From NCBI RefSeq assembly GCF_029338275.1, contig NZ_CP119789.1, forward strand, positions 2,108,001-2,172,000: 64,000 nt of DNA, given 5' to 3'. How positions within the stretch are numbered: position 1 is the stretch's first letter; the number at the start of each line of letters is the position of its first letter. Source of the DNA: Haloarcula ordinaria (GTDB taxonomy: Archaea > Halobacteriota > Halobacteria > Halobacteriales > Haloarculaceae). Of this stretch, positions 1-8,969 are shown piece after piece. The notes beneath the pieces were generated by a model. The model ran no database searches and was not told the DNA's origin. It saw nothing but the letters and a program-made list of their open reading frames with translations. A program made the position numbers and the translations under genes.

Positions 1-493
1 GCATCCCGGTGGTCGTGTCGTGGACGCGCTTGTCCATCAGCACGCTCGCGAGCAGTGCGAACAGTTCGTTTCCGAGTCGGTTGAGCCGTGGCATCTCCTC
101 GGCGCCGAAATAGAGGCGGTCGCCGCTGACCACGTCCGCACCGTCGTTCATCTCCGCGAGGAAGTCGGGCAGTCTTTCCATGGGGTACGTGTCGTCGCAG
201 TCCGTCGTGACGACGATGGGGCGGTCCGGTGTGAGGACGGCTTCTCGGACGGCCACGCCGTAGCCCTGTGGGTCCTGTTCGACGACGCGCGCGCCGTGTT
301 CCCGTGCAATCTCTGGGGTGCGGTCGCTCGACCCGTCGACGCAGACCACCTCGGCTCGGCCGTCGGTCACCGATTCGATGTCCGCGAGCACCGTGCCGAT
401 GGCTTGCTCCTCGTTGTAGGTTCCCATCACGACGGCCACGTCGTCGAAGGTGAATGCGCCTCCGTCTACTGCTTCGGTACGCTGAACGCTCAT
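1..493 (-). CDS. GT2 family glycosyltransferase, dolichyl-phosphate-sugar synthase-like (partial)
   Basis: The minus-strand frame starts at ATG 493 (MSVQRTEAVDGG) and runs off the left edge, so the C-terminus is missing. It begins a GT-A fold: the nucleotide-binding stretch MGTYNEEQAIGTVL, then VCVDGSSDRTPEIAREHGA, and an acidic DCDDTYP metal motif. The later GDRLYFGAEEMPRLNRLGN resembles DPM1/AglJ-type enzymes, which load a sugar from a nucleotide donor onto dolichyl phosphate at the inner membrane face. Membrane helices, if present, lie outside the window. It is divergent from nothing visible and is separated from trmB by 80 nt. The likely role in protein glycosylation is inferred from family only. 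Confidence 0.8.
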   Translation of the reverse strand, partial: MSVQRTEAVDGGAFTFDDVAVVMGTYNEEQAIGTVLADIESVTDGRAEVVCVDGSSDRTPEIAREHGARVVEQDPQGYGVAVREAVLTPDRPIVVTTDCDDTYPMERLPDFLAEMNDGADVVSGDRLYFGAEEMPRLNRLGNELFALLASVLMDKRVHDTTTGM

Positions 494-538
494 TAGCAAG
501 TGGTCCGTCCTCGCCCCTCTTGAACTTTTAGGTCCGCC

Positions 539-545
539 AAAAATC
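539..545 (-). terminator. candidate T-tract terminator of trmB
   Basis: Just past the trmB stop codon (574 on the minus strand) the transcript would read a run of five U residues. Short oligo-T tracts are typical archaeal termination signals. There is no strong hairpin, and the same bases lie in the promoter region of the leftmost gene. Confidence 0.3.
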
Positions 546-573
546 GTAACAGTGAGTTGACTTTTCATGGCGG

Positions 574-1626
574 CTACATGGACGGCACGCTACCGCGGTC
601 GACGCGAATCTCGTAGGCTTCGATGTCCTCGTAGGTCGCGACCTGGCCGCCGACGTCGACCATCCCTTCCTCGGTCTCGACGACGAGTGTCGCCACCTCG
701 CGACTGGAACTGTACGTCGCTTCGGCGACCCGTCCCTCGACGACCCAGCTGTCGCCCGTCTCGACGTCTCGGCCCTCGATAGTGGCGTAGAACTCGCCCT
801 CGATGCTGCTCAGGTCCGAGATACAGCGCCGGATGGTGCCGTACCGGCGCGGGAAGGCGAGTTCGTCGCCGTTCGAGAATATCGTCTCTGCCGTCGTCCA
901 CAGGACGGTGTTGAGGAATCCGGAGACCAGAAAGCCCAGTTCCGAGCGGTTGAAGATGACGCCGTAGCGGTCCGTCTCCCCGCGGATGCTCTCTCGCGTC
1001 GCGTACATCGAGTAGTTGCCGTCGGCGATGGCGACCACCGGTGTGGTGATGCCCCGCCGGGCGCGCACGGTACTCGCGACGCCACGGTAGTCGAACTCCG
1101 ACTTGTCGGGGGCTTCACTGGCCGGCGAGACGAGGATCTCGGTCGCGATGCCGCTCTCGTGTCGCTCCCGAAGGCGGTCCTCGAGTCGTCGGAGCAGCGA
1201 GGGCGTCAACGACAGCATGAGCTCGTACTCGGCCGCGTCGATGATGTCCTCGAGATAGCGGAGTATCGTCGGGCGGGATTTCACCAGCGACACGGCCTCC
1301 GGCTCCCGGGCCGGGGCGGTGTACCGCTCGGCGAGGCTGTCGACGAGGTCGTCCAGCGACGACTGGATGTCGCCGAACGACTCGCGCGGGTCTATCGCCA
1401 GCACTTTCATCGGCCGCGTCTCCTTGAGCTCGACCAGTCCGACGTCGCCCAGACTCCGCACCGTATCGTACACCCGGGGCTGTGGGATGTCGGTGTGCTC
1501 CGATATCTCGGAGGCGGTCAGTTCGCCGTGTTGCAGGGTGGCCAGATACGCCGCCACCTCGTACTCGCCGAGATTGAACCGGGAGATGACCTGTTCGAGG
1601 GCGGCCTCCAGGTCGTCACTTGCCAT
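574..1626 (-). CDS. trmB: TrmB-family sugar-responsive transcriptional regulator
   Basis: 350 aa. The N-terminus (about 10-80) is the TrmB winged helix: FNLGEYEVAAYLATLQHGEL followed by ISEHTDIPQPRVYDTVRSL. A coiled linker and a phospholipase-D-like middle (SLTPSLLRRLEDRLRERHESGI) lead to a beta-rich C-terminal effector domain. TrmB proteins sense sugars; in Halobacterium TrmB controls gluconeogenic, glycolytic and cofactor genes. Here it is last in a minus-strand run after a sugar-binding lipoprotein and an ABC ATPase, with a 56-nt gap from the ATPase. That context supports control of sugar uptake and of the nearby catabolic genes. I looked for the published TACT-N7/8-GAGTA operator in the nearby upstream regions and did not find a clean copy. 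Confidence 0.88.
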   Translation of the reverse strand: MASDDLEAALEQVISRFNLGEYEVAAYLATLQHGELTASEISEHTDIPQPRVYDTVRSLGDVGLVELKETRPMKVLAIDPRESFGDIQSSLDDLVDSLAERYTAPAREPEAVSLVKSRPTILRYLEDIIDAAEYELMLSLTPSLLRRLEDRLRERHESGIATEILVSPASEAPDKSEFDYRGVASTVRARRGITTPVVAIADGNYSMYATRESIRGETDRYGVIFNRSELGFLVSGFLNTVLWTTAETIFSNGDELAFPRRYGTIRRCISDLSSIEGEFYATIEGRDVETGDSWVVEGRVAEATYSSSREVATLVVETEEGMVDVGGQVATYEDIEAYEIRVDRGSVPSM

Positions 1627-1682
1627 GTGGGACAGCTCTCAAGTCGTCTACAAAGAGACTTCGCCTTCCCGAAAGTCTCTCC

Positions 1683-2825
1683 TCAGAAACGGGGCGCGTT
1701 CGCATCGGCCAGCGTCCGGTTGCGGAGCGCCGTTCCGCTCGCCCGGTCGAAGACGTGAATGGCTTCCTCCGGGAACCCGACGACGAGCCGCTGGTCGGCA
1801 TCGACACTGCGCATGCCGTCGAGGACGGCGGTGAACAGTGCGCTCTGGGAGGCCGCCGCGTCCTCGAAGGCGAGATGGACGACGTTCTCGTCGCCTTTCG
1901 GCTCGACGACGTCGACCGTCGCGTAGTAGTCGTGGTCCGAGCCGACGGCCGACTTGAGTTCGACGTCCTCGGGGCGGATACCGAGCGTGAGTTCGGTGGC
2001 GTCGCCAAGGTCGGCGAGCGTCTCCTCCGAGAGCTCGTACTCGAAGTTGTCGGCGACGAGCGTCGACCCCTCGCGCTCGACCTCGAAGAAGTTCATCGCC
2101 GGTTCACCGATGAACCCGGCGACGAAGAGGTTGTTGGGCTCGTGGTAACACTCCAGCGGCGTCGCACACTGCTGGAGGATACCCTCGTCCAAAATGGCGA
2201 CGCGGTCGGACATCGTCATGGCCTCGACCTGGTTGTGTGTGACGTACACCGTCGTCACGCCCAGGTCCTGCTGGAGCTGCTGGAGTTCGGTGCGCATCTC
2301 CGCTCTGAGCTTGGCGTCTAAGTTCGCCAGCGGCTCGTCCATCAGGAACACCTTGGGGTCCCGAACGATAGCGCGGCCGAGCGCGACGCGCTGTTGCTGG
2401 CCGCCAGACAGTTCGTCGGGCACCCGGTCGAGCAGTTCCGGGATGCCCAGGAGGTCGGCCGCCTCTTCGACCCGCTGCGTAATCTCCGCGTTCGGCAGGT
2501 CGGTCGACTCCTCGAGCCCGAACGCCATGTTCTCGCGGACGGTCATGTGCGGATACAGTGCGTACGACTGGAACACCATCGCGATGTTCCGCTTCGTCGC
2601 CGGCACATCGTTGACGACTTGCCCGTCGATGCGCAACTCGCCGGACGTGATGTCTTCGAGCCCCGCTATCATCCGCAGGGTCGTCGACTTCCCACAGCCG
2701 GAGGGCCCGACGAGGACCAGGAACTCACCGTCCTCGATGTCGATAGCGACGTCGTCAACGGCGACTATCTGGTCCCCGTCGTCGTCGAAAATCTTCGTCA
2801 CGTTGTCGAGTGTCAGTCGTGCCAT
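1683..2825 (-). CDS. sugar ABC transporter ATP-binding protein (MalK/UgpC type)
   Basis: About 380 aa from the MARLTLDNV start; an in-frame ATG three codons upstream is possible. Walker A is GPSGCGKST, the signature is LSGGQQQRVALGRA and Walker B is VFLMDEPLANLDAK. The switch His is in YVTHNQVEAM. After residue 235 come OB/TOBE regulatory domains (LGIRPEDVELK), as in MalK-type ATPases that pair with two sugar permeases. The gene follows the binding-protein gene by about 140 nt and precedes trmB. No permease gene lies in the cluster, so this subunit must serve membrane components encoded elsewhere or be an orphan. Confidence 0.92.
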   Translation of the reverse strand: MARLTLDNVTKIFDDDGDQIVAVDDVAIDIEDGEFLVLVGPSGCGKSTTLRMIAGLEDITSGELRIDGQVVNDVPATKRNIAMVFQSYALYPHMTVRENMAFGLEESTDLPNAEITQRVEEAADLLGIPELLDRVPDELSGGQQQRVALGRAIVRDPKVFLMDEPLANLDAKLRAEMRTELQQLQQDLGVTTVYVTHNQVEAMTMSDRVAILDEGILQQCATPLECYHEPNNLFVAGFIGEPAMNFFEVEREGSTLVADNFEYELSEETLADLGDATELTLGIRPEDVELKSAVGSDHDYYATVDVVEPKGDENVVHLAFEDAAASQSALFTAVLDGMRSVDADQRLVVGFPEEAIHVFDRASGTALRNRTLADANAPRF

Positions 2826-2965
2826 CGCGTACACTGTGATTGAGACACCGCGTATATCATTGTTCTGCTATCTCCCGAGAGAGCCCTCAGACTGCCTGAA
2901 TCGTCCCTCGAAGGGTAATACGACTACGCGACTGCACGCAAAAAATCGGCGTCGGACCGGGGCGT

Positions 2966-4363
2966 CTACTGACTGTAGGCGTCGGACATCTGTCCGAGGA
3001 CGTCGTCGTTGGACGCACCGGAGATGAACGAGCTGATTGCCGAGCTCACACCGGACGCGATTTCCGGGGGCGCAGCCAGGCCGTGTGCCAGCGAACGTGG
3101 CTGGGCGTCGCTGTTCTGGAAGTCTTCGATTTGGTCCGTCGAGAAGTCGTTGAACGGCTCCGTGGAGACGTCGTTGCGGGGCGGAATCGCGCCCTTGCCC
3201 GGACAGAAGATCTCCTGGGCCGTCGTCGTGCCGACGAACTGACACCACAGCGTCGTCGCTTCCGGCGACGGGTTGTTGATCGGGTACGGGAACGAGTCCA
3301 TGTTCAGCGCGTAGTTGCCCGCGGTGCCGGGGAACGGCACGTAGTCCCACTCCTCGCCGTAGGTGAGGTCGTTTGTGATGTACGTCCCGGCCGCCCAGTC
3401 GCCCTGGTGGATGAAGGCGGCGTCGCCGTTGATGACCTGCGAGTTGGCCTCGGTCCAGGAGATGGACCCGGCGTCGCTCGGGTAGAACTCGCTGTAGTCC
3501 CGGACGATGTCGAGCGCCTCGGCCAGCGAATCGCTGTTGGCGTCGATTTCGCCGTCCTCGAAGGTGGCGCCGTAGGTCTCTGCGTCCGTGATTCCCAGGT
3601 AGACCGTCGCGAACAGCTGGATGGTCGACCACGGCGCGTTGGTCTGATGGGCCATGCCGGTGTACCCGGCGTCGGAGACGGCCTGCAGGGCCTCGGTCAC
3701 GTCGGCGGGCGTCTCGAGGCTGGTCGGGTCGACACCCGCGTCCTCGACGACGCTGACGTTGTAGAACAGGTTGTTGATCCGGTGGATGTTCAGCGGGACC
3801 GTGACGTAGTTCCCCGCCGGCTGAGCCGCTGCCTTCGGCCCGTCGAGGTACGCGTCCTCCATGCTGTTCTCGCTCCAGACGGAGTCGCCGATGTCCTCGA
3901 GCAGGTTCGCATCGGTGAAGGGCCGCAGCGCCGCACCGGGCCAGTTCTGCCACGTGCTCGGGTGGTTGCCGTTCTGAATTCGGGTCCGGATGTTGGACTG
4001 GAGGTTCTGGCCGGCACCGCCGGCGATGAGGTTGTCGTCGAAGTCGACGAACGGGTACTCCTCGACGAACGCGTCCATCACGGACTGGATGGCTTCGAGT
4101 CCGTCACCCTCGCCCCACCAGTGGGCGACCTCGAGTGTGCTCGTCTGAGTCTGTCCGTCGCCGCCGTCGCCGCCGTCGCCGCCATCGCCGCCGTCGCCAC
4201 CGCTGCCGCCGTCACCGCCGCTCCCGCCGTCGCCACCGCTGCCGCCGTCACCGCCGCTCCCGCCGTCGCCGCCACAGCCGGCGAGGGAGGCAGCACCTGC
4301 AGCGCCTGCGATGCGGAGCGCGTTGCGTCTCGATAGCCGCTTGTCAGAGGGTTCGTCAGTCAT
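2966..4363 (-). CDS. sugar ABC transporter substrate-binding lipoprotein (Tat)
   Basis: 465 aa. The N-terminus has a twin-arginine signal (SRRNALRIAGAAG, Arg12-Arg13) ending in the lipobox LAGC, with Cys30 the expected lipidated residue. It is followed by about 40 residues of Gly-Gly-Asp-Gly-Gly-Ser repeats, a flexible tether. The mature part (EVAHWWGEGDGLEAIQ, then later FIHQGDWAAGTY) is a cluster B (family 1) extracellular solute-binding protein for sugars or oligosaccharides, anchored outside the membrane. The start is fixed by the Tat signal. It is first in the run SBP, ATPase, TrmB. The substrate cannot be read from sequence; starch-derived oligosaccharide or glucose would fit the neighbourhood. 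Confidence 0.9.
   Translation of the reverse strand: MTDEPSDKRLSRRNALRIAGAAGAASLAGCGGDGGSGGDGGSGGDGGSGGDGGSGGDGGDGGDGGDGGDGQTQTSTLEVAHWWGEGDGLEAIQSVMDAFVEEYPFVDFDDNLIAGGAGQNLQSNIRTRIQNGNHPSTWQNWPGAALRPFTDANLLEDIGDSVWSENSMEDAYLDGPKAAAQPAGNYVTVPLNIHRINNLFYNVSVVEDAGVDPTSLETPADVTEALQAVSDAGYTGMAHQTNAPWSTIQLFATVYLGITDAETYGATFEDGEIDANSDSLAEALDIVRDYSEFYPSDAGSISWTEANSQVINGDAAFIHQGDWAAGTYITNDLTYGEEWDYVPFPGTAGNYALNMDSFPYPINNPSPEATTLWCQFVGTTTAQEIFCPGKGAIPPRNDVSTEPFNDFSTDQIEDFQNSDAQPRSLAHGLAAPPEIASGVSSAISSFISGASNDDVLGQMSDAYSQ
4154..4275. repeat. low-complexity Gly/Asp/Ser tether coding repeat
   Basis: An 18-nt unit coding GGDGGS, with shorter GGD units, is repeated in tandem inside the binding-protein gene. 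It makes the spacer between the lipid anchor and the folded domain. Such tracts are prone to unit-number changes. Confidence 0.8.
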
Positions 4364-4788
4364 GAGTAAAGTAGTTCCTCGTTAAGTCGTATTGACGATT
4401 CAAACTTAATACTTCGGTATGACAACAGTGTTCGTTTTAGTTACGCCGCCGGTTCCTGATGCTTCGATTTAGGGCTCGAAAGTCGTAAAATCGCGATATT
4501 CCTCGTTCGTTGGTGTACAGCCTTGATTTAAATACTCTGGCATGTCTTGACAGATTTCGTATCTATGTGTGAGGACCTCATCCAGGTTCGTCTGAACGAC
4601 CCTCGCGTACCGCTACAGCGTCTCAGGTTCGACGGAGAGCGTGTGGCGTCCGAAAATGTATCTCGAATGATTACACGGAATACAATTAATATTTTCTCTA
4701 CCGACTCCGATGATGCGTTACTGAAAAAACCGGAGACACTTGTCCCGAGAGCATTGCCTATTAAGTCGTCCAACGCGGAGACACGTAC
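4364..4788. other. divergent intergenic region between the sugar-binding protein and gfcR
   Basis: 425 nt, clearly AT-richer than its surroundings, with several TTTAAA/TTAATA-like boxes (for example near 4410, 4528 and 4684). It must carry promoters for both divergent genes. I see no convincing gene in it. Confidence 0.6.
4758..4765 (+). promoter_or_regulatory. TATA-like box of gfcR (leaderless)
   Basis: CTATTAAG is centred about 27 nt before the gfcR ATG at 4789. That spacing places transcription start at or next to the start codon, so the message is probably leaderless. Confidence 0.5.
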
Positions 4789-5424
4789 ATGAAGAACATC
4801 GACGACCTCGTGGAGAGTGCCTCGGACCTCGCCGAGCGCGGCCTCTCCAAGGGCGAAATCGCGGACGAGCTCAACGTCTCCCGGGAGACGGCGAGCTGGC
4901 TGGTCGAACGGAGCGGCACGGGCACGAAACCGACGCCGCCGACGCCGACCGGTGGGCCGCACGACATCCACGTCGACTGGTCGGCCATCGGCCGCGACAG
5001 CGCTCGGCTCCACCATCTTGGCGCCGCGATGGCCGACCTGCTATCGAAGCAGGGCGAGGACATCGACCTGACCATCGGTATCGAGAAGGCGGGCGCACCG
5101 CTCGCGACCACCGTCGCACAGGAGCTGGAGACGGACCTCGGGACCTACTCGCCGTCGAAACACCAGTGGGACGACGACGACAACGCGACGAGCGACGGCT
5201 CGTTCTCCCGGAACTTCGCCCAGATTCGCGACCGTGACTGCTTCATCGTCGACGACACCATCACCAGCGGGAAGACGATGTCAGAGACTATCAACGCCAT
5301 CAAAGACCAGGGCGGGAACCCCGTCGCCTGTGTCGTGCTGGCGGACAAACGCGGCGTCGAGGACATCGAGGGTGTGCCGGTCTACTCACTCGTCCAGGTC
5401 ATCCGCGTCGAAGCCGACGAGTAA
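4789..5424 (+). CDS. gfcR: GfcR, PRTase-type regulator of sugar catabolism
   Basis: 211 aa. Residues 16-42 are a helix-turn-helix (SKGEIADELNVSRETASWL). The rest is an orotate phosphoribosyltransferase-like fold with the PRPP-loop motif VDDTITSGKT at about 154-163. Proteins with this architecture used to be called PyrE2. In Haloferax volcanii the family is GfcR, an activator of glucose and fructose breakdown genes. The HTH argues against a catalytic pyrimidine role. The context agrees: gluconate dehydratase, KDG kinase and pyruvate kinase all lie within 31 kb. A phosphorylated sugar intermediate is the presumed ligand in the PRPP site, by inference. Confidence 0.88.
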   Translation: MKNIDDLVESASDLAERGLSKGEIADELNVSRETASWLVERSGTGTKPTPPTPTGGPHDIHVDWSAIGRDSARLHHLGAAMADLLSKQGEDIDLTIGIEKAGAPLATTVAQELETDLGTYSPSKHQWDDDDNATSDGSFSRNFAQIRDRDCFIVDDTITSGKTMSETINAIKDQGGNPVACVVLADKRGVEDIEGVPVYSLVQVIRVEADE

Positions 5425-5588
5425 CCCACAGCAGCGAAGTGGGACACTGTCCCGCAGGCGGTCCGTTTCTCGCGTCGGACGGTGGCTCTCTTTCGGCCGT
5501 CGGTCCGCTTGGGAACCCGACGACTCCCGAAGCGCGTCTCAGTGCTGTCGTTCAAATAGAGACCGCGGCCTGCGACGCGGGTGGCGTT

Positions 5589-6668
5589 TCACAGATGGAG
5601 GACGCCGTGGCGCTCAAGTTCGAGGTCGTAGCCGACCGCCTGCACGCGTCTCGTCGGCCACTCGCCAGTCACGGAGAGCGTCTCGACCCCCTTCTCGCTG
5701 ACGAGGTGGGTGTCCTCACTCTTTGCACCCCGTATCGTCGGGTTCCAGGCGTAGCCCTGCGGGAGCACGACAGGGGCGTCGCTGTCAGGGGTCGCGATCC
5801 ACTCGCGCCCGTCGAACCCGGCGGCCCCGCCTTGATGGTGGTGCTGCCACTCGCCGTCCCAGCCCACCCCGTCGTAGGCGGCCTGAATCGCGGCGAAGAC
5901 CTCGCTGGCCGTGCCACCGTCTCGACCCACGGCCTGCGTCGCTGCCAGCGCGGACGTCTCGACGCGCATCGCTTTCCGCGTCCGCTCGGCCAGCCACTCC
6001 GGTGGGTCGAACGCGACTGTCCGCGTCGTGCTCGTGAACAGGCCGTCACGGGTTCCCGTGACCGAGAGGAGGGCGTAGTCGCCGACCGGTTCCGATTTCG
6101 GCGTAAAGTGTCGGTAGCGCTGTGCGCGTTCGCTGCCGCCGACGAGGACCACCGGTGTGGCGATGTCGCGGGCTTCCAGCTCCTCGCGGAGGGCGGCGGC
6201 GACACCGCGTTCCGTATCATCTGGGTCGATTCCGCGCGCGACTGTCTCGACGGCTACGGCCGTCTCCTCGCTCAGCGAACGGTAGGCGGCGGCCTGGGCG
6301 TCGGTCAACGGCTGGCGCAGTGCGGTCGCGTCCACCGACTCGAATCCCTCGACGTCGAAGTCCGCGGCCGCGGGCGTCGGACTCACGGACGCGACTGCCT
6401 CTTCGAGGCCGCCGCTGTACCACTCGAACGTCTCGACGGTCACGTCCTCGCCCAGTTCCTCGTCGCGGAGGCGGCTGGCCTCGATGTTGTCCGTGACCAC
6501 CGTCACCCCGTCGCCGTCGTAGCCGGCGGCCGCAACGCCGCGGTCCCCGGTTCTATCGATGACGTTGTCGCCGCCCGTCAGCCACGCGAAGGAGTTCGGC
6601 CGCGCGAACCACACGGCCGCAAGGTCGTTCTCTGCGAGGTGCGCGTCGAGTCGCGCTTCGAGAGTCAT
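5589..6668 (-). CDS. M24-fold protein (aminopeptidase P/creatinase-like) lacking most metal ligands
   Basis: 359 aa. An N-terminal creatinase-type domain (1-120) is followed by a pita-bread M24 domain. The family usually binds two metals through Asp, Asp, His, Glu and Glu. Aligning by eye, LLSVTGTRDGLFTSTTRTV sits where family members have IDFG...SDMTRT. Both Asp are therefore Ser (S202, S213), and the EPG glutamate is Asn (N309 in AWNPTIRG). The HHH at 276-278 and the last Glu (E318, SEDTHLV) remain. Peptidase activity is thus unlikely; a binding or regulatory role, or a metal-free hydrolase, is possible. The gene is convergent with gfcR and is probably downstream of the AIM24-family gene (44-nt gap). 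Confidence 0.8.
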   Translation of the reverse strand: MTLEARLDAHLAENDLAAVWFARPNSFAWLTGGDNVIDRTGDRGVAAAGYDGDGVTVVTDNIEASRLRDEELGEDVTVETFEWYSGGLEEAVASVSPTPAAADFDVEGFESVDATALRQPLTDAQAAAYRSLSEETAVAVETVARGIDPDDTERGVAAALREELEARDIATPVVLVGGSERAQRYRHFTPKSEPVGDYALLSVTGTRDGLFTSTTRTVAFDPPEWLAERTRKAMRVETSALAATQAVGRDGGTASEVFAAIQAAYDGVGWDGEWQHHHQGGAAGFDGREWIATPDSDAPVVLPQGYAWNPTIRGAKSEDTHLVSEKGVETLSVTGEWPTRRVQAVGYDLELERHGVLHL

Positions 6669-6712
6669 ACTGGGTCATCCCGGAGGCGCGATAATAAATC
6701 CGGTCGGCCCGT

Positions 6713-7429
6713 TCAGAGGAAGTCGCTCATGTCCGGCGCGCCGCCGCCGTCGTTGTTCTGGGTCCCCGGGAGCGATTCGGCGATTGCCGCGATGAACGAG
6801 TCGAGCCCGCGCGTCTGATACCACACCGTCCCCGGCCCGGTGAACTCCATCACCAGGCCTTCGCCGCTCAAGAGTGTCGACTTCAGGCCGCCGACGCGCC
6901 GCGCGTCGAAGTCGACCGAGTTGTCCCAGGCGACGACGTGCTCGTTGTCGACAGTGTAGGTCTCGCCGGCGTCGAGTTCGAGGGACTCCAGCCCGCCGAA
7001 CGCTTCGATGAAGACGTCGCCGGTCCCTTTCAGCGCCAGCGGCGTGATGCTCGCGCCGGCCAGCAGCGACTTGATGCCGCCGAACTCCGAGTCGATGTCG
7101 ATGGCCGGGTCGGCCGCGAGGAACGCGCCGTCGACGGCGTACAGCGTCTCGTCGTCGAGCGAGTGGTGGTTCACGTCGCCCGGTGCCGGCGGCGCCAGCG
7201 TCAGGCGACCCGGACCGCCCGTCGCGGTGAACTCGTTTGCCAGCAGGGACTCGCCGCCCAGCAGTGACTTCGCCGAGCTGAGGATGCCGTCCCTGCTCGT
7301 CGTCGTGTTGATCTCGATAGTCGAGGAGTGACTCACCATCGCCCCGGGTTCCGCGAGGATGGATTCGCCGGCCTCCATGTCGAGGACGACGTGCGTGTAG
7401 GCGGGTTTGTGTGTCAGTTCGATATCCAT
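6713..7429 (-). CDS. TIGR00266/AIM24 family protein
   Basis: 238 aa. The repeated beta strands typical of the AIM24/TIGR00266 trimeric fold are visible: MVSHSSTIEINTTTS, LLGGESLLANEFTA, FGGIKSLLAGASITPLAL and VGGLKSTLLSGEGLVMEFTG. Soluble, no signal peptide. The bacterial and archaeal members have no settled function; the eukaryotic member affects mitochondrial membrane organisation. It is followed on the same strand by the M24-like gene and probably shares its transcript. Confidence 0.85.
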   Translation of the reverse strand: MDIELTHKPAYTHVVLDMEAGESILAEPGAMVSHSSTIEINTTTSRDGILSSAKSLLGGESLLANEFTATGGPGRLTLAPPAPGDVNHHSLDDETLYAVDGAFLAADPAIDIDSEFGGIKSLLAGASITPLALKGTGDVFIEAFGGLESLELDAGETYTVDNEHVVAWDNSVDFDARRVGGLKSTLLSGEGLVMEFTGPGTVWYQTRGLDSFIAAIAESLPGTQNNDGGGAPDMSDFL

Positions 7430-7718
7430 GACAGGTCAGTGTGACATTGCTCGCTATCCGGTATAAACGTTCACCGCCAAAGCGTTCCGTTTCCAAAGGA
7501 GCACGCCGAGTCGGAGCGGGTGCTCCCGGAACGTGACGGTGAGCACACCGACGTGCATGACTCAGTAGTCGAAGATGACCGTGATAACAGCTGCCCCTAG
7601 TCCCGCCCCTCCTCTCTCCGGATTCGTCTGCGTACCCGATGTCGGCTCTGTGGGCCGTTCTCACGGCCCCGCACCCGTTCCCTCTACACTTTTGTGACGC
7701 GGATAGCAAGTCCAGTGC

Positions 7719-8969
7719 ATGGGAAACGCGAACGACGTGGACTACGCTGACCTGCACGACCCGAACGCAGAGTACACGATGCGCGAGCTCTCCGCGGAGA
7801 CGATGGGCACCACCGCCAAGCGCGGCGGCGGCCGGGACGTCGAGATTACCGACGTCCAGACGACGATGGTCGACGGGAACTTCCCGTGGACCCTGGTCCG
7901 TATCTACACCGACGCGGGCATCGTCGGCACCGGCGAGGCCTACTGGGGCGCGGGCGTCCCGGAACTCATCGAGCGGATGAAGCCGTTCGTCGTCGGCGAG
8001 AACCCGCTGGACATCGACCGCCTCTACGAACACCTCGTCCAGAAGATGTCCGGCGAGGGGAGCGTCGAGGGCGTCACCGTCACCGCCATCTCCGGTATCG
8101 AGGTCGCCCTCCACGACCTGGCCGGCAAGATTCTCGAGATCCCGGCCTACCAGCTGCTCGGTGGCAAGTATCGGGACAAGATGCGCGTCTACTGTGACTG
8201 CCACACCGAGGACGAGGCCGACCCCGATGCCTGTGCCGCAGAGGCCCGGCGGGTCGTCGACGAACTCGGCTACGACGCGATGAAGTTCGACCTCGACGTC
8301 CCCAGCGGCTTCGAGAAGGACCGGGCGAACCGCCACCTCCGCCCCGGTGAGGTCCGGCACAAGGCCGAAATCGTCGAGAAGGTCACCGAAGAGGTCAAAG
8401 ACGAGGCCGACGTCGCTTTCGACTGTCACTGGACGTTCTCCGGCGGGTCGGGCAAGCGCCTGGCCGACGCCATCGAGGAGTACGACGTCTGGTGGCTCGA
8501 GGACCCGGTCCCGCCGGAGAACCTCGACGTGCAGGAGGAGGTCACGAAGTCCACGAAGACGCCCATCACGGTCGGCGAGAATCGCTACCGGGTCACCGAG
8601 GAGCGCCGCCTCATCGAGAACCAGGCGGTCGATATCATCGCCCCAGACATGCCGAAGGTCGGCGGCATGCGCGAGACCCGGAAGATCGCCGACGTCGCGA
8701 ACCAGTACTACATCCCGGTCGCGATGCACAACGTCTCCTCGCCCATCGCGACGATGGCCAGCGCGCAGGTCGGCGCCGCTATCCCGAACTCCCTGGCGGT
8801 CGAGTACCACTCCTACGAACTGGGCTGGTGGGATGACCTGGTCGAGGAGACGGTCATCGAGGACGGCTACATCGAGATCCCCGAGGAACCCGGCCTGGGT
8901 CTGACGCTCGACCTCGACGCCGTCGAGGAACACATGGTCGACGGCGACACGCTGTTCGACGAGGAGTGA
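7719..8969 (+). CDS. gad: D-gluconate dehydratase (semi-phosphorylative Entner-Doudoroff)
   Basis: 416 aa enolase-superfamily enzyme that would dehydrate gluconate to 2-keto-3-deoxygluconate (KDG). The N-terminal capping domain (45-165) is followed by the TIM barrel. Expected catalytic and metal residues are present: K189 (MKFDLD), D235 (FDCHWTF), E261 (WWLEDPVPP), E287 (VGEN) and H337 (AMHNVSSP). The family also includes galactonate-type dehydratases. Gluconate is chosen because KDG kinase, pyruvate kinase and the sugar regulator GfcR are nearby and because haloarchaea use this route. A CACTTTTG box about 30 nt upstream suggests a short or absent leader. The stop codon lies inside the first copy of a repeat. 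Confidence 0.88.
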   Translation: MGNANDVDYADLHDPNAEYTMRELSAETMGTTAKRGGGRDVEITDVQTTMVDGNFPWTLVRIYTDAGIVGTGEAYWGAGVPELIERMKPFVVGENPLDIDRLYEHLVQKMSGEGSVEGVTVTAISGIEVALHDLAGKILEIPAYQLLGGKYRDKMRVYCDCHTEDEADPDACAAEARRVVDELGYDAMKFDLDVPSGFEKDRANRHLRPGEVRHKAEIVEKVTEEVKDEADVAFDCHWTFSGGSGKRLADAIEEYDVWWLEDPVPPENLDVQEEVTKSTKTPITVGENRYRVTEERRLIENQAVDIIAPDMPKVGGMRETRKIADVANQYYIPVAMHNVSSPIATMASAQVGAAIPNSLAVEYHSYELGWWDDLVEETVIEDGYIEIPEEPGLGLTLDLDAVEEHMVDGDTLFDEE

